From: Nitrospinota bacterium
Lineage (GTDB): Bacteria; Nitrospinota; Nitrospinia; Nitrospinales; VA-1
Direction: 5' to 3'
DNA: 44,622 nt
NCBI GenBank assembly: GCA_009873655.1
Contig: WAIB01000004.1
Span: 74,939-119,560, forward strand
The translations under genes and the position numbers were made by a program. Under the pieces are notes generated by a model that saw only the letters and a program-made list of their open reading frames with translations, made no database searches and was not told where the DNA came from. Of this stretch, positions 17,263-24,693 are shown piece after piece; the stretch's first letter is position 1, and each line of letters starts with the position of its first letter.

Positions 17263-17810
17263 CAGCGTTTCGGTTCAGATAATTTTCTTAAATAATGGAT
17301 AATCAGCCAGATCTCCCTGTCCTTCAAGTTTTTAAAGGCCGGCATTCCGGTACCGGGTGAACCGTTCCGAATGATCCAGAACAACTGGCCGTCCGAAATG
17401 TTTTTCATGGTTTCTGCGCACGTGAAGTTTCTGGGAGGGGGATTCAGACCCTGGGCCATTATTCCCAGTCCATTCCCTGAAACGCCATGACATATTTTAC
17501 AGGCCGTCGGTTGAGCATCTACCTGGAATAAAGATTCACCTTCATAAAGAAGTTCATAGGTTCTTTTAATGGGGTTCTTCTGGCCACGTATGTTGTCGGG
17601 AGCCTGGACGGTGGTTCTATTTTGCGGGCATATTCCTTTTCCCAGAAAACCCTGCCCATGATGGCCCTGAAAGGCCCGTGAGGGATGCCGCCTCCCCTGC
17701 CCCGGATTTATACCGGCCCAGACTTCAAAAGCCATACTTAAAATAAAAATCACTAAAAAAAAGAAAACAACATTTCGATTCTTTCCGGAACTTGGGATTT
17801 TGGTTTTCAT
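17262..17810 (-). CDS. Exported monoheme c-type cytochrome (extra-cysteine paralogue 3)
   Basis: A 182-residue protein with an N-terminal hydrophobic export signal (about residues 14-32), then a Gly/His/Arg-rich segment (GQGRRHPSRAFQGHHGQG) absent from its paralogues. It has one heme motif, C104-x-x-C107-H108 (CKICH), and axial Met156 in GTGMPAF. Extra cysteines C61 (CPQNRTTVQAP) and C131 (PPPRNFTC) are conserved in the trio. The block MKNISDGQLFWIIRNG is nearly identical to the one in the cytochrome at 12007. It is followed with a one-base overlap by the next cytochrome. Confidence 0.9.
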   Translation of the reverse strand: MKTKIPSSGKNRNVVFFFLVIFILSMAFEVWAGINPGQGRRHPSRAFQGHHGQGFLGKGICPQNRTTVQAPDNIRGQKNPIKRTYELLYEGESLFQVDAQPTACKICHGVSGNGLGIMAQGLNPPPRNFTCAETMKNISDGQLFWIIRNGSPGTGMPAFKNLKDREIWLIIHYLRKLSEPKR

Positions 17811-17819
17811 TGTTTCCTC

Positions 17820-18260
17820 TTAATTTTTCTCATCTTCCTGATTTGCAAAGGTCCGGATAAAATGAATAACACTCCAGCCTTCTTCCTCATTGATACCCTT
17901 TCCAATCCTGACCGGCATACCTGTTCCAGGGCTCCCGTTTCTCAGCACCCACATCAATTCTCCATCGGTCCTGATTTCCTGCCATTTTTTATCCGTAAAA
18001 TCTCTGGGTGAATGGCCGGGCAGTTTCACACCCTTTCCATTGTTACTGTGACAAGTTACGCAAAGGCCCTTGCCATAGAATACCTGTTTTCCCAGTTCGA
18101 TTCTCTCAGGAGTAGCAGGGTAGGGGTTATCCATATCCTGCAGTTCTTCAAGAAGTTCAGGGGGTACTCTTATTTGATAAATATCATCATGGAACGCGCT
18201 CAAGTCATCCCATTGCAGCAAAAGGGCAACAAGAGCCATACAAAACAGGGTTTTTCGCAT
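17820..18260 (-). CDS. Exported monoheme c-type cytochrome (no extra cysteines)
   Basis: A 146-residue protein with a signal peptide (MRKTLFCMALVALLLQW…SA), heme motif C67-x-x-C70-H71 (CVTCH), and likely axial Met115 in RNGSPGTGMPV. It shares the RNGSPGTGMP and VIHFIR blocks with the neighbouring cytochromes but lacks their conserved CPQ and NFTC cysteines, so it is a more distant relative. It lies nine bases upstream of the next cytochrome gene. Confidence 0.9.
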   Translation of the reverse strand: MRKTLFCMALVALLLQWDDLSAFHDDIYQIRVPPELLEELQDMDNPYPATPERIELGKQVFYGKGLCVTCHSNNGKGVKLPGHSPRDFTDKKWQEIRTDGELMWVLRNGSPGTGMPVRIGKGINEEEGWSVIHFIRTFANQEDEKN

Positions 18261-18296
18261 TGAAACAACCGGAAATCAGTTTACCAGATTCAATTT

Positions 18297-18830
18297 TTAT
18301 TGAGGAGTCGCCTTTCTAACCAGTCTCAGGAATGCGTCGCCACCGGAAATTTTATCCTGGTAGGCTTTCCCGCCTTCATCTTTATATGAAACGGCAATGG
18401 CTTTGTTTCTTTTTTCATCGCTGGTCCATGTTCCCCATCCTGCTCCTTTTGGAAACATACTATCAAGAAAAATCTTATCTCCGTCTTTATCGGTATTGCG
18501 TTTTCTCCGGTCATATAAAGTTGCGGCCTCTTCGGCCGTGGGCATTCGCCAATCCTGATACCCTGCATAATTTTTATGATTCATCTTTTGCGCATACTCT
18601 TTTGCGGTGTACCAATTGACCCACTTGGACTCCAACTGCCAATAATCTTTTTCCATCCATAACAGGTTGGTTTTTCTATCGAGGACGGTTCCATCACCAT
18701 ATTTTGCAAACCGTTTGTCAGCGGATTCTGCAACGGGTGTTTTTTGATTTTGAGAAAAGGCGCTGGAATAAAAAATTAATATAAACAGAAACACAAAGGT
18801 TCCCGTTATCCATTTTGATTCACGAAACAT
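18297..18830 (-). CDS. Exported DUF1566 (Lcl C-terminal-like) protein leading the cytochrome operon
   Basis: The preferred start is the ATG 18828-18830, because GGAG lies six bases before it and it opens a clean signal peptide (MFRESKWITGTFVFLF…FSQ), giving 177 residues. The mature part reads DGTVLDRKTNLLWMEKD … WRMPTAEEAATL … WTSDE … AFLRLVRK. This is the pattern of DUF1566/Lcl_C domains (LxWxx, WRLPTxxEL-like, WTSxE, V/LRLVR), a C-type-lectin-like fold of unknown function. Position ahead of four cytochrome genes suggests an envelope role tied to electron transfer, which is inference. Confidence 0.8.
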   Translation of the reverse strand: MFRESKWITGTFVFLFILIFYSSAFSQNQKTPVAESADKRFAKYGDGTVLDRKTNLLWMEKDYWQLESKWVNWYTAKEYAQKMNHKNYAGYQDWRMPTAEEAATLYDRRKRNTDKDGDKIFLDSMFPKGAGWGTWTSDEKRNKAIAVSYKDEGGKAYQDKISGGDAFLRLVRKATPQ

Positions 18831-18981
18831 TTCCCACTCCATAAAAATGTTTGAGCTGGCATTTTATTTAATGATCGTTTTTAATTCTACATACTTGCCC
18901 GACCTAAGTAAACGGGGAAATCCGGTTGAACCCGTGTATCCAATTCGTTAGAATAGCGTAATAATTCCAAAGGTCTTGCCC

Positions 18982-19617
18982 ATGAAATCCCAAATTCAAA
19001 TTCTTAAAATCTTAATTATTGCAGGATTGTTTGCTTTGAATTCCACAACGGCCATCCACGCCAAACAGAAGGATAAGGACCGCTGGAACAAAAAATACGA
19101 CACCGAAGTTTACCTCTTTGGTGAAAAACCCATTCCATTCCTGGTAGATAACATCCACATCCTTAAAAAGGGCAAAGCGCTGGACGTTGCAATGGGAGAA
19201 GGAAGAAACGGGGTCTATCTGGCTACCCAGGGTTTTGATGTAACCGGTCTTGATATTTCAGAAAAAGGATTGAAAAAAGCCCATGCCCTGGCAGCTAAAA
19301 ATAATGTGACCATTAAAACCAAAGTAGTGGACCTTGAAAAGGCTGAACTGGAACCCAACAGCTACGACTTAATTCTTTGTACTTATTATATGGATCGAGG
19401 ACTTTATAAAAAGTTTTATGACGCACTCAAACCGGGTGGGATGGTCCTGGTAGAAACCTATAACATCGACTATCTGAAATACCGAAGGTTCAACGCGAAA
19501 TGGGCCCTCGAAATAAATGAACTGCTGGATATTTTTAAGGGCATGAGGGTTCTCCGGTATCAGGACTACGATGACGCGAGAGAAGCTTACTCCAGTATCA
19601 TCGCTCAAAAACCCTGA
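18982..19617 (+). CDS. SAM-dependent methyltransferase with an apparent signal peptide
   Basis: From the ATG at 18982 the protein has 211 residues. The first 28 look like a classic secretion signal (KILIIAGLFALNSTTAIHA, then K). A class I methyltransferase core of the TehB/Methyltransf_11 type follows: DRWNKKY, motif I ALDVAMGEGRNGVYLA, VTGLDIS, YDLILCTYYMDR, LKPGGMVLVET. The core looks catalytically complete. Secreted methyltransferases are odd because SAM is not expected in the periplasm; the N-terminus could instead be a membrane anchor or a late start. A bile-acid-family transporter gene starts 12 bases downstream. Confidence 0.8.
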   Translation: MKSQIQILKILIIAGLFALNSTTAIHAKQKDKDRWNKKYDTEVYLFGEKPIPFLVDNIHILKKGKALDVAMGEGRNGVYLATQGFDVTGLDISEKGLKKAHALAAKNNVTIKTKVVDLEKAELEPNSYDLILCTYYMDRGLYKKFYDALKPGGMVLVETYNIDYLKYRRFNAKWALEINELLDIFKGMRVLRYQDYDDAREAYSSIIAQKP

Positions 19618-19629
19618 CCCCTCTCCTTT

Positions 19630-20595
19630 GTGAGTTCCCTCCGGAAATTTTTTGTAACACTCGCCAACCTGTTTCCCGTTTGGGTGATCGCCGGTGCCGG
19701 CCTGGCTCTGTGGAAGCCCGAAACCGCCACCTGGTTCCAGCCGACATGGATTCCCTATTTTCTTGCCATAATCATGCTCAGCATGGGTTTGACCCTGAGC
19801 TTTGAAGATTTTGCACGTGTCCTGAAGATTCCGAAATCGATTTTATTGGGAGTCGGGCTGCAATACACCATCATGCCCCTACTGGGATACGGACTGGCCC
19901 TGCTTTTTCAATTGCCCATTGATTTTGTAATCGGCCTGGTTCTCGTTGCCTGTTGCCCCGGCGGCACCGCATCCAATGTGGTTTGCTTTATTGCAAAAAC
20001 CAACATCGCCCTTTCGGTCAGCATGACAACCGTCTCCACCTTGCTGGCGGTTTTGTTCACACCGCTGTTAACCACCCTTTGGGTTGAATCCCTTTCAAGG
20101 GAACTCACAGGACTGGCCCTTGAGGTCGACACCCTGGGGTTATTGATTAAAACGGTTAAAGTGGTCATCCTGCCAATCATTGCCGGAGTTTTATTAAACC
20201 GTTATTTTAATCCGCTGGTAAAAAGAGTCGAGGCCTACACTCCTTTTTTAGCCGTACTGTCCATCGTATTTATTGTGGATTTTATTCTCGCCGCGAAAAA
20301 AGATGCGATTTTGGAAATTGGAGCTCCCTTGATCGGCGCGGTAGTTCTGCTTCATTTTTTCGGTTTCCTGTTGGGGTATTTGTTGTCGCTTAAATTAAAG
20401 TTCGGAGAAAAAGACGCGCAGACCATATCCATCGAGGTGGGAATGCAAAACTCGGGACTGGCGACCGAACTTGCCAGAAGTAATTTTCCCAACTACTCCC
20501 TGGCAACGGTGCCGGGAGCCATCTCCGCCCTCACCCACTGCATTCTCGGCAGCATTGCGGCGGGACTGTGTAGAATAAAAAAATATCCGGGCTAA
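19630..20595 (+). CDS. Bile acid:sodium symporter (BASS) family transporter
   Basis: A 321-residue integral membrane protein with about nine to ten hydrophobic helices, starting at GTG. Family marks are MLSMGLTLSFEDF in helix 2, the crossover LVACCPGGTASNVVCFIAKTNIALSVSMTTVSTLLA, and ISIEVGMQNSGLATELA near the end. BASS proteins couple Na+ to uptake of organic anions (bile acids, pyruvate, 2-keto acids, pantothenate). The substrate here cannot be predicted. It is probably co-transcribed with the methyltransferase 12 bases upstream. Confidence 0.9.
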   Translation: MSSLRKFFVTLANLFPVWVIAGAGLALWKPETATWFQPTWIPYFLAIIMLSMGLTLSFEDFARVLKIPKSILLGVGLQYTIMPLLGYGLALLFQLPIDFVIGLVLVACCPGGTASNVVCFIAKTNIALSVSMTTVSTLLAVLFTPLLTTLWVESLSRELTGLALEVDTLGLLIKTVKVVILPIIAGVLLNRYFNPLVKRVEAYTPFLAVLSIVFIVDFILAAKKDAILEIGAPLIGAVVLLHFFGFLLGYLLSLKLKFGEKDAQTISIEVGMQNSGLATELARSNFPNYSLATVPGAISALTHCILGSIAAGLCRIKKYPG

Positions 20596-20651
20596 AAGCC
20601 AAAAGTCAGTTTTTTTACTCAGCATGTGGAAAGCTTACCATTTCGATCTGC

Positions 20652-20666
20652 CCCCACGCCAGTGGG
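20652..20666. repeat. Short hairpin repeat, type B (CCCAC…GTGGG), copy 1
   Basis: CCCAC and GTGGG flank a four-base loop (GCCA) in the gap between the convergent BASS transporter and neuB genes, touching the neuB stop. Near-identical hairpins occur at 24678-24693 and 29611-29626. It has no clear T-run in either direction, so it is not an obvious terminator. Confidence 0.5.
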
Positions 20667-21707
20667 TTAAAACATCTCCCAGTCAATCACTTGTTCTGCG
20701 CGGATATCTTTTTTGCAGGACTTTCCTATTACCGCTTCCAATTCTGATGGGGGAATACCCGTACCCGGACGTTTGCAGGCAATCATTTCCTTTGTGAGCA
20801 CCGTTCCGGCAGAAATATCCCTTCTTGCCACCAGGCTCCGGCGGGCGGACTGCTTTACAGGTATTTCGGAAGGTTGAACCTGTTTTTTATCCTCTCCCCG
20901 TATCTGGTTAACATGAACCAATTCTTCTTTTAACCTGACTAAATCCTGAGGCTGGATGGAAATGGACTGATCCACTCCTGGTAATTTCCGATCAATCGTA
21001 AAATGTTTTTCTATAAGTACGGCACCCATTGAAGCCGCAACAATGGCCGATAAATTATCCATCGTGTGGTCAGACAAACCCAGGGGAACATTGAATCTTG
21101 ATTGAAGTGTTTCCATGCACTGAATGTTCATTTCTTCGTATTGAGACGGATAATTGGAAACGCAATGCAGAAGAATTACCGAACACTTCGGTTGCAGAAT
21201 TTTAAGCGCCTGGGAGATTTCTTCTTCATTTCCCATACCCGTTGAAAGGACAACAGGAAGACCGGTGTTCGCAACCTTTTCAAGAAATGGAAAAAAGGTG
21301 AGGTCGGGTGAAGCTATTTTAATCGCCGGGACTCCTAATTCCAAGAGCATTTCCAGCGATGCTTCATCGAAGGGGGTCGAAAACAAGGGAATGTTCAAAC
21401 TTTCAGCGTATGCAAAAAGAACTTCATAATCCGACCGGGAAAGTTCATACCGCTGAAAAAATTCATAGAAAGGAATTTCATTGCCCGGGTTGTCAGGGTC
21501 ATCGGCAATCAAACTTTTCGAGATCATTTCCCCGGCAATAAAGGTTTGTAATTTAACCGCATCTGCCCCGCTTTCGGCGGCAGATTGGATCATTTTTTTA
21601 GCAAGCTCCACATCGCCGTTGTGGTTGAATCCCACCTCCGCAACAATAAAAGCCGGTTGGCCTGGCCCCAGGGTTTTGCCACAGAATTCAATGCTTTTAT
21701 TTTTCAT
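20667..21707 (-). CDS. neuB: NeuB-family N-acetylneuraminate / nonulosonate synthase
   Basis: From the ATG 21705-21707 the protein has 346 residues, the family length. It condenses phosphoenolpyruvate with an N-acetylmannosamine-type sugar to give sialic, legionaminic or pseudaminic acid. Marks are FIVAEVGFNHNGDVELAKKMI, AVKLQTF, FSTPFDEASL, KIASPDLT, VVLSTGM, HCVSNYPS, GLSDHT and EKHFTIDR in the TIM barrel. The C-terminal antifreeze-like SAF domain (RSLVARRDISAGTVLTKEMI … KRPGTGI) follows. The frame extends to a TTG at 21779, but the added residues are not family-like. No neuA/neuC-type genes are adjacent, so the exact sugar product is undecided. Confidence 0.9.
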   Translation of the reverse strand: MKNKSIEFCGKTLGPGQPAFIVAEVGFNHNGDVELAKKMIQSAAESGADAVKLQTFIAGEMISKSLIADDPDNPGNEIPFYEFFQRYELSRSDYEVLFAYAESLNIPLFSTPFDEASLEMLLELGVPAIKIASPDLTFFPFLEKVANTGLPVVLSTGMGNEEEISQALKILQPKCSVILLHCVSNYPSQYEEMNIQCMETLQSRFNVPLGLSDHTMDNLSAIVAASMGAVLIEKHFTIDRKLPGVDQSISIQPQDLVRLKEELVHVNQIRGEDKKQVQPSEIPVKQSARRSLVARRDISAGTVLTKEMIACKRPGTGIPPSELEAVIGKSCKKDIRAEQVIDWEMF

Positions 21708-21894
21708 CGGGAAATATTTTTCAGTGGTCGCGGAAAGGAAGACAAATGGAGTCTCTCCGGTTGAAAGTGCAAAACCCAAAATCGATTCGGGAAATCTGAA
21801 TCCAGAATTCGTTTTAAAACATTACAAGTTCTGGACGGCTTATTATACACTAGGCTTTAAAAATTTTTTTTAACTTCAGACAGGAGAAAGAACC

Positions 21895-22173
21895 TTGCAG
21901 TATAAAGTACTTGTCGCAGCAGAGTTTAAAGGTTTGAACGAGGACTCCCTTGCAGAGGTTTCCGGCAGGTTGGAAGAACACGGTTTGGAAAAAATACCTA
22001 CCTTGAGCTCAACATGGGAATATTCCTGTGAAGCAGAGGATGAATCGGATGCTAAAGATAATGCCATTCAGGCCTTTATCAACGTTGTCAGAACCCATCC
22101 CTGTGAGTTGGGTTTGGTGATCCAGGCTGGCACCTCGCAAATTTTGCGGCGGAAGAAAAAATTCGAACCCTGA
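21895..22173 (+). CDS. Small protein of unknown function, TTG start, upstream of a radical SAM gene
   Basis: A 92-residue protein translated from TTG (21895) with a strong ribosome site (CAGGAG, about 21881-21886). It begins MQYKVLVAAEFKG, has two cysteines (in YSCEAEDE and HPCELG) and ends with a basic tail (RRKKKFEP). The pattern of short strand, helix, strand and helix suggests a small alpha/beta domain of about 80 residues. I do not recognise a family. The next gene on this strand, 117 bases on, is a radical SAM/SPASM enzyme, so it could be a partner or substrate. That is inference from position. Confidence 0.65.
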   Translation: MQYKVLVAAEFKGLNEDSLAEVSGRLEEHGLEKIPTLSSTWEYSCEAEDESDAKDNAIQAFINVVRTHPCELGLVIQAGTSQILRRKKKFEP

Positions 22174-22290
22174 GCTATTTTTGAAGCCCCTGTGGTATCA
22201 TAGTAAATGATCCAAATTGTTGCGAAAATAAGCTCGAAATGGGATTTTAAACAGCCATTTGTGCCCTGAAGAAACCCTGGGAGGGTTATT

Positions 22291-23403
22291 TTGAATATTA
22301 TTTTAAACAGCTATTGCAACCTAACCTGCAATTACTGTTTTGCAGACGAATACATGGAAGACACGGTCAAAACACCGGGTAAGTCCATGGAATACGATTA
22401 TTTTCAAAACGAATTTCTTCCTAAGATCAAGAATACGCCCATCATTAATTTCATGGGGGGCGAGCCGACCCTGCATCCCCGGTTCAATGATATTTTTCGC
22501 AACACATATGACGAAATCCTTCCTTACTCACATCTAAGCGTTTTTACCAATGGCCTGATGCCAGATAAAGTCCTGGATTTAATGCTTGAGTTGGCAGGCC
22601 CTAACGGGGCCAGGAATAAAAATGTTGTATTTGCGATTCTCTTAAACTGGCAAACCCTGGAAAATATTTCAGAAAAAAACCACGAGCGGTGCAAAGAGGT
22701 CGCGGAAAAAATGCTCCGCATCAACGGTTACAGTGTCACCTTCAGCATCAACCTGTATTCAAAAGATCAGGAGCTGGAAAAGCAATGCGAAGAAATTGAT
22801 GCCATCTATCAAAAAGCCGGACTTCCCAAAGACAAACAATATAAAGTTCGGGTCAGTCCCGCTTTTCCAATTATTGGCGGCGAAGCAAACATCTATTTAC
22901 CGATTCGGGACTACCCGAAAGTGGGCCGGCAAATGCTGAAAATTCTCGAACGTTTTCCGCAAATGTGTTTTCGCTTCGATTGTTCCTTTCCTCCCTGTTT
23001 TCTGGATGAAATAGAGGAAAACCAGTTTGCGCTGACCGATCGGTTCTTTTTTCATGGCAACAAACAGCTGCCCCCGACGGAAGAATGGAAAAACAACGAC
23101 TATTATTTTGGCTGCGCGGATGGCAGCCCGATGGATATCGATTCAAAAGGAGACTGTTTCAACTGTTTCCCGTTCCACAATTTAAAACTGGGAAACATCT
23201 CAGAGTTCAAGGAAATGAACTCGATTGCGATGGCCAAAATGGGTTCCAAGTTTTTGAACACGGTTTTCGACAAAACCAAAGCAAAAGAACCCTGCCGGTC
23301 CTGTCCTCATTATATGGTGAGATGCACAAGTGGATGTTTTGCCTACAATTTCATTGAAGAAGAAGAACTTGCGGAAGTCGTTAAAGAATCCGGTTCAGTT
23401 TGA
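22291..23403 (+). CDS. Radical SAM protein with SPASM-like C-terminal cysteine cluster
   Basis: A 370-residue enzyme starting at TTG with GGGAGG seven bases before it. The N-terminus has the radical SAM cluster motif C9-x3-C13-x2-C16 (CNLTCNYC), followed by the GGEPTLHP motif that contacts SAM. The C-terminal 100 residues carry many cysteines (FGCADG … GDCFNCFPFHNLKLGN … CRSCPHYMVRCTSGCFAY) in the manner of SPASM/twitch domains, which bind auxiliary iron-sulfur clusters. Such enzymes often modify peptides or proteins. The substrate is unknown. Its last 23 bases overlap the end of the opposite-strand parvulin gene. Confidence 0.88.
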   Translation: MNIILNSYCNLTCNYCFADEYMEDTVKTPGKSMEYDYFQNEFLPKIKNTPIINFMGGEPTLHPRFNDIFRNTYDEILPYSHLSVFTNGLMPDKVLDLMLELAGPNGARNKNVVFAILLNWQTLENISEKNHERCKEVAEKMLRINGYSVTFSINLYSKDQELEKQCEEIDAIYQKAGLPKDKQYKVRVSPAFPIIGGEANIYLPIRDYPKVGRQMLKILERFPQMCFRFDCSFPPCFLDEIEENQFALTDRFFFHGNKQLPPTEEWKNNDYYFGCADGSPMDIDSKGDCFNCFPFHNLKLGNISEFKEMNSIAMAKMGSKFLNTVFDKTKAKEPCRSCPHYMVRCTSGCFAYNFIEEEELAEVVKESGSV

Positions 23404-23776
23404 CTTCCTGGCAAATAATCCCGATATGGAATCCTTCATAAGTCTCAACGGGACCAAATAATTCCCCCTTATTAAGAGACATTTCTTCCACACCCTTCAT
23501 AACAAAATCATTGAGTTCTTCATTGCTCAATGTTTTAAATCCGCCGCGGGGTTGCCGCGGGTCATTTTTATTCCAGCCTACTTCCAACCAACCCAGGTTT
23601 CCCCCATCATCCTTGGATGAAGTACAAATGCTGTATTTTTCGGCCAGTTTCATTAGCATTTGGACCCGTGCCGTTTCATTGGGCAGGCTTTGAATTGTTT
23701 CTTTTAATAAATCCGCCACTTCTTTCTTATCTACCAGAATATGTCGAATTTGGATCTGATGGGTCGCTCCCGCCAT
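23381..23776 (-). CDS. Free-standing parvulin-type peptidyl-prolyl isomerase
   Basis: A 131-residue protein starting at an ATG behind GAGGG. It shows the parvulin pattern IQIRHILV near the start, LAEKYSICTSSKDDGGNLGW in the middle and KGELFGPVETYEGFHIGII near the end. There is no signal peptide or lipobox, so it should be cytosolic. A single-domain rotamase of this size resembles PpiC of enteric bacteria. It carries an insertion (NKNDPRQPRGGFKTLS) before the third helix. It converges on the radical SAM gene and overlaps its 3' end by 23 bases. Confidence 0.83.
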   Translation of the reverse strand: MAGATHQIQIRHILVDKKEVADLLKETIQSLPNETARVQMLMKLAEKYSICTSSKDDGGNLGWLEVGWNKNDPRQPRGGFKTLSNEELNDFVMKGVEEMSLNKGELFGPVETYEGFHIGIICQEVKLNRIL

Positions 23777-23847
23777 GTTTCCCTCGAAATTAAAAAATGA
23801 AAACAGTAAATATATAGGATTTATCCTTCAATTTCCACTACTAGCCG

Positions 23848-23862
23848 CCAGCGTGACGCTGG
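23848..23862. repeat. Intergenic palindrome CCAGCG-TGA-CGCTGG
   Basis: A perfect six-base inverted repeat with a three-base loop, directly followed by a second small hairpin (GACT … AGTC at 23862-23874). It lies between the parvulin and maf genes. No T-run follows either hairpin. Confidence 0.45.
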
Positions 23863-23950
23863 ACTCAAAAAGTCAAATCCAGAAAAGCAATAAACATGAA
23901 TAAACCTTTGACTATTCGTTCGCCAATATTTCTTCAAGGCGTTGCCTTGT

Positions 23951-23968
23951 GCCTCCCTCGCTGGAGGG
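23951..23968 (-). repeat. Short hairpin repeat, type A, copy 1
   Basis: On the minus strand this reads CCCTC-CAGC-GAGGG followed by AGGC. Similar CCCT-NNNN-AGGG hairpins followed by a purine-rich GCA tail occur at 24601, 24694 and 29430. It lies in the 254 non-coding bases before the preferred maf start, which otherwise hold only the palindrome at 23848. Confidence 0.45.
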
Positions 23969-24030
23969 CTGCCAGCCTAAGAGGCAAAGGGCTTGCCGGA
24001 AAATTCAGTTTGGGGTATGTTGGCAAACTT

Positions 24031-24633
24031 ATGAGCGCAAACAATTCAAAACTGGTACTAGCTTCACGATCGCCCCGCCGCGTGGACCTGCTGAAAGAAA
24101 TACACCCGCAATTCGAGGTGGCTCCCAGTTCCATCGAGGAAGTGCTGGACATTGGGTATCGCCCGGAAGAAAACGCGCGAAATATAGCGCGCGCTAAAGC
24201 AGAATCTATTGCACCCCATTTCCCGGATTGTTGGGTTATTGGTGCTGACACCCTGGTTTCACTGGACGATGAAATATTTCAAAAACCCCAAGACGAAAAA
24301 GATGCCGAACGCATTCTTAAACGGTTGAGCGGAAGAGAACACATGGTCGTCACGGGAATATGTGTGGTAGGACCTCAAAAAACGCTCGATAAGGGGGTAA
24401 TTTCAAAAGTGAAAATCAAACCGCTTACAGAAAATGAAATTAAAGACTACATCGCAACCGGCGAACCCATGGACAAAGCCGGAGCCTATGCGATTCAAGG
24501 AAAGGGAAGTTTCATGGTTCGCTCTTTTTCCGGTTCTAAAACAAATATCATTGGACTTCCGCTGGACGAACTTCAAATCCTCCTCAAAAAAACCCGCTAT
24601 CCCTTAGCAGGGAAAGCAAAGGAAGTAACATAA
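24031..24633 (+). CDS. maf: Maf-family nucleoside triphosphate pyrophosphatase
   Basis: From the ATG at 24031 the protein has 200 residues, and the family start MSANNSKLVLASRSPRRVDLL begins there. Maf proteins hydrolyse non-canonical or excess NTPs to NMPs and prevent their incorporation. Signatures are ASRSPRR, the catalytic-Asp loop WVIGADTLVSLDDEI, LSGREHMVVTG and YAIQGKGSFMV, ending with NIIGLPLDELQILLKK. An open frame reaches back to 23896, but that part lies over repeat-like DNA. The last 11 codons (PLAGKAKEVT and stop) are encoded by a 36-base repeat duplicated downstream, so the native C-terminus may have been replaced. Confidence 0.9.
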   Translation: MSANNSKLVLASRSPRRVDLLKEIHPQFEVAPSSIEEVLDIGYRPEENARNIARAKAESIAPHFPDCWVIGADTLVSLDDEIFQKPQDEKDAERILKRLSGREHMVVTGICVVGPQKTLDKGVISKVKIKPLTENEIKDYIATGEPMDKAGAYAIQGKGSFMVRSFSGSKTNIIGLPLDELQILLKKTRYPLAGKAKEVT

Positions 24634-24636
24634 AAA
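24601..24636 (+). repeat. 36-base direct repeat, left copy (type A hairpin)
   Basis: It matches 24694-24729 at 35 of 36 bases; the single difference is A/G in the TAAC(A/G)TAAAAA tail. It begins CCCT-TAGC-AGGG, a small hairpin, and covers the last codons of maf and its stop. The two copies are 93 bases apart. Confidence 0.85.
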
Positions 24637-24677
24637 TCAATCCGAAACTCCTAGCTTGAAGAAAATATTTACATTGG

Positions 24678-24693
24678 CCCCACGCCGAGTGGG
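24678..24693. repeat. Short hairpin repeat, type B, copy 2
   Basis: CCCAC (24679-24683), loop GCCGA, GTGGG (24689-24693). It matches the copy at 29611-29626 except for one loop base. It sits between the two copies of the 36-base direct repeat. Confidence 0.55.

Noticed and set aside
23896-24030. A 45-residue N-terminal extension of Maf
   Set aside because: Family alignment begins at MSANNSKLVLASRSPRR, and the upstream stretch contains a hairpin repeat and no ribosome site.
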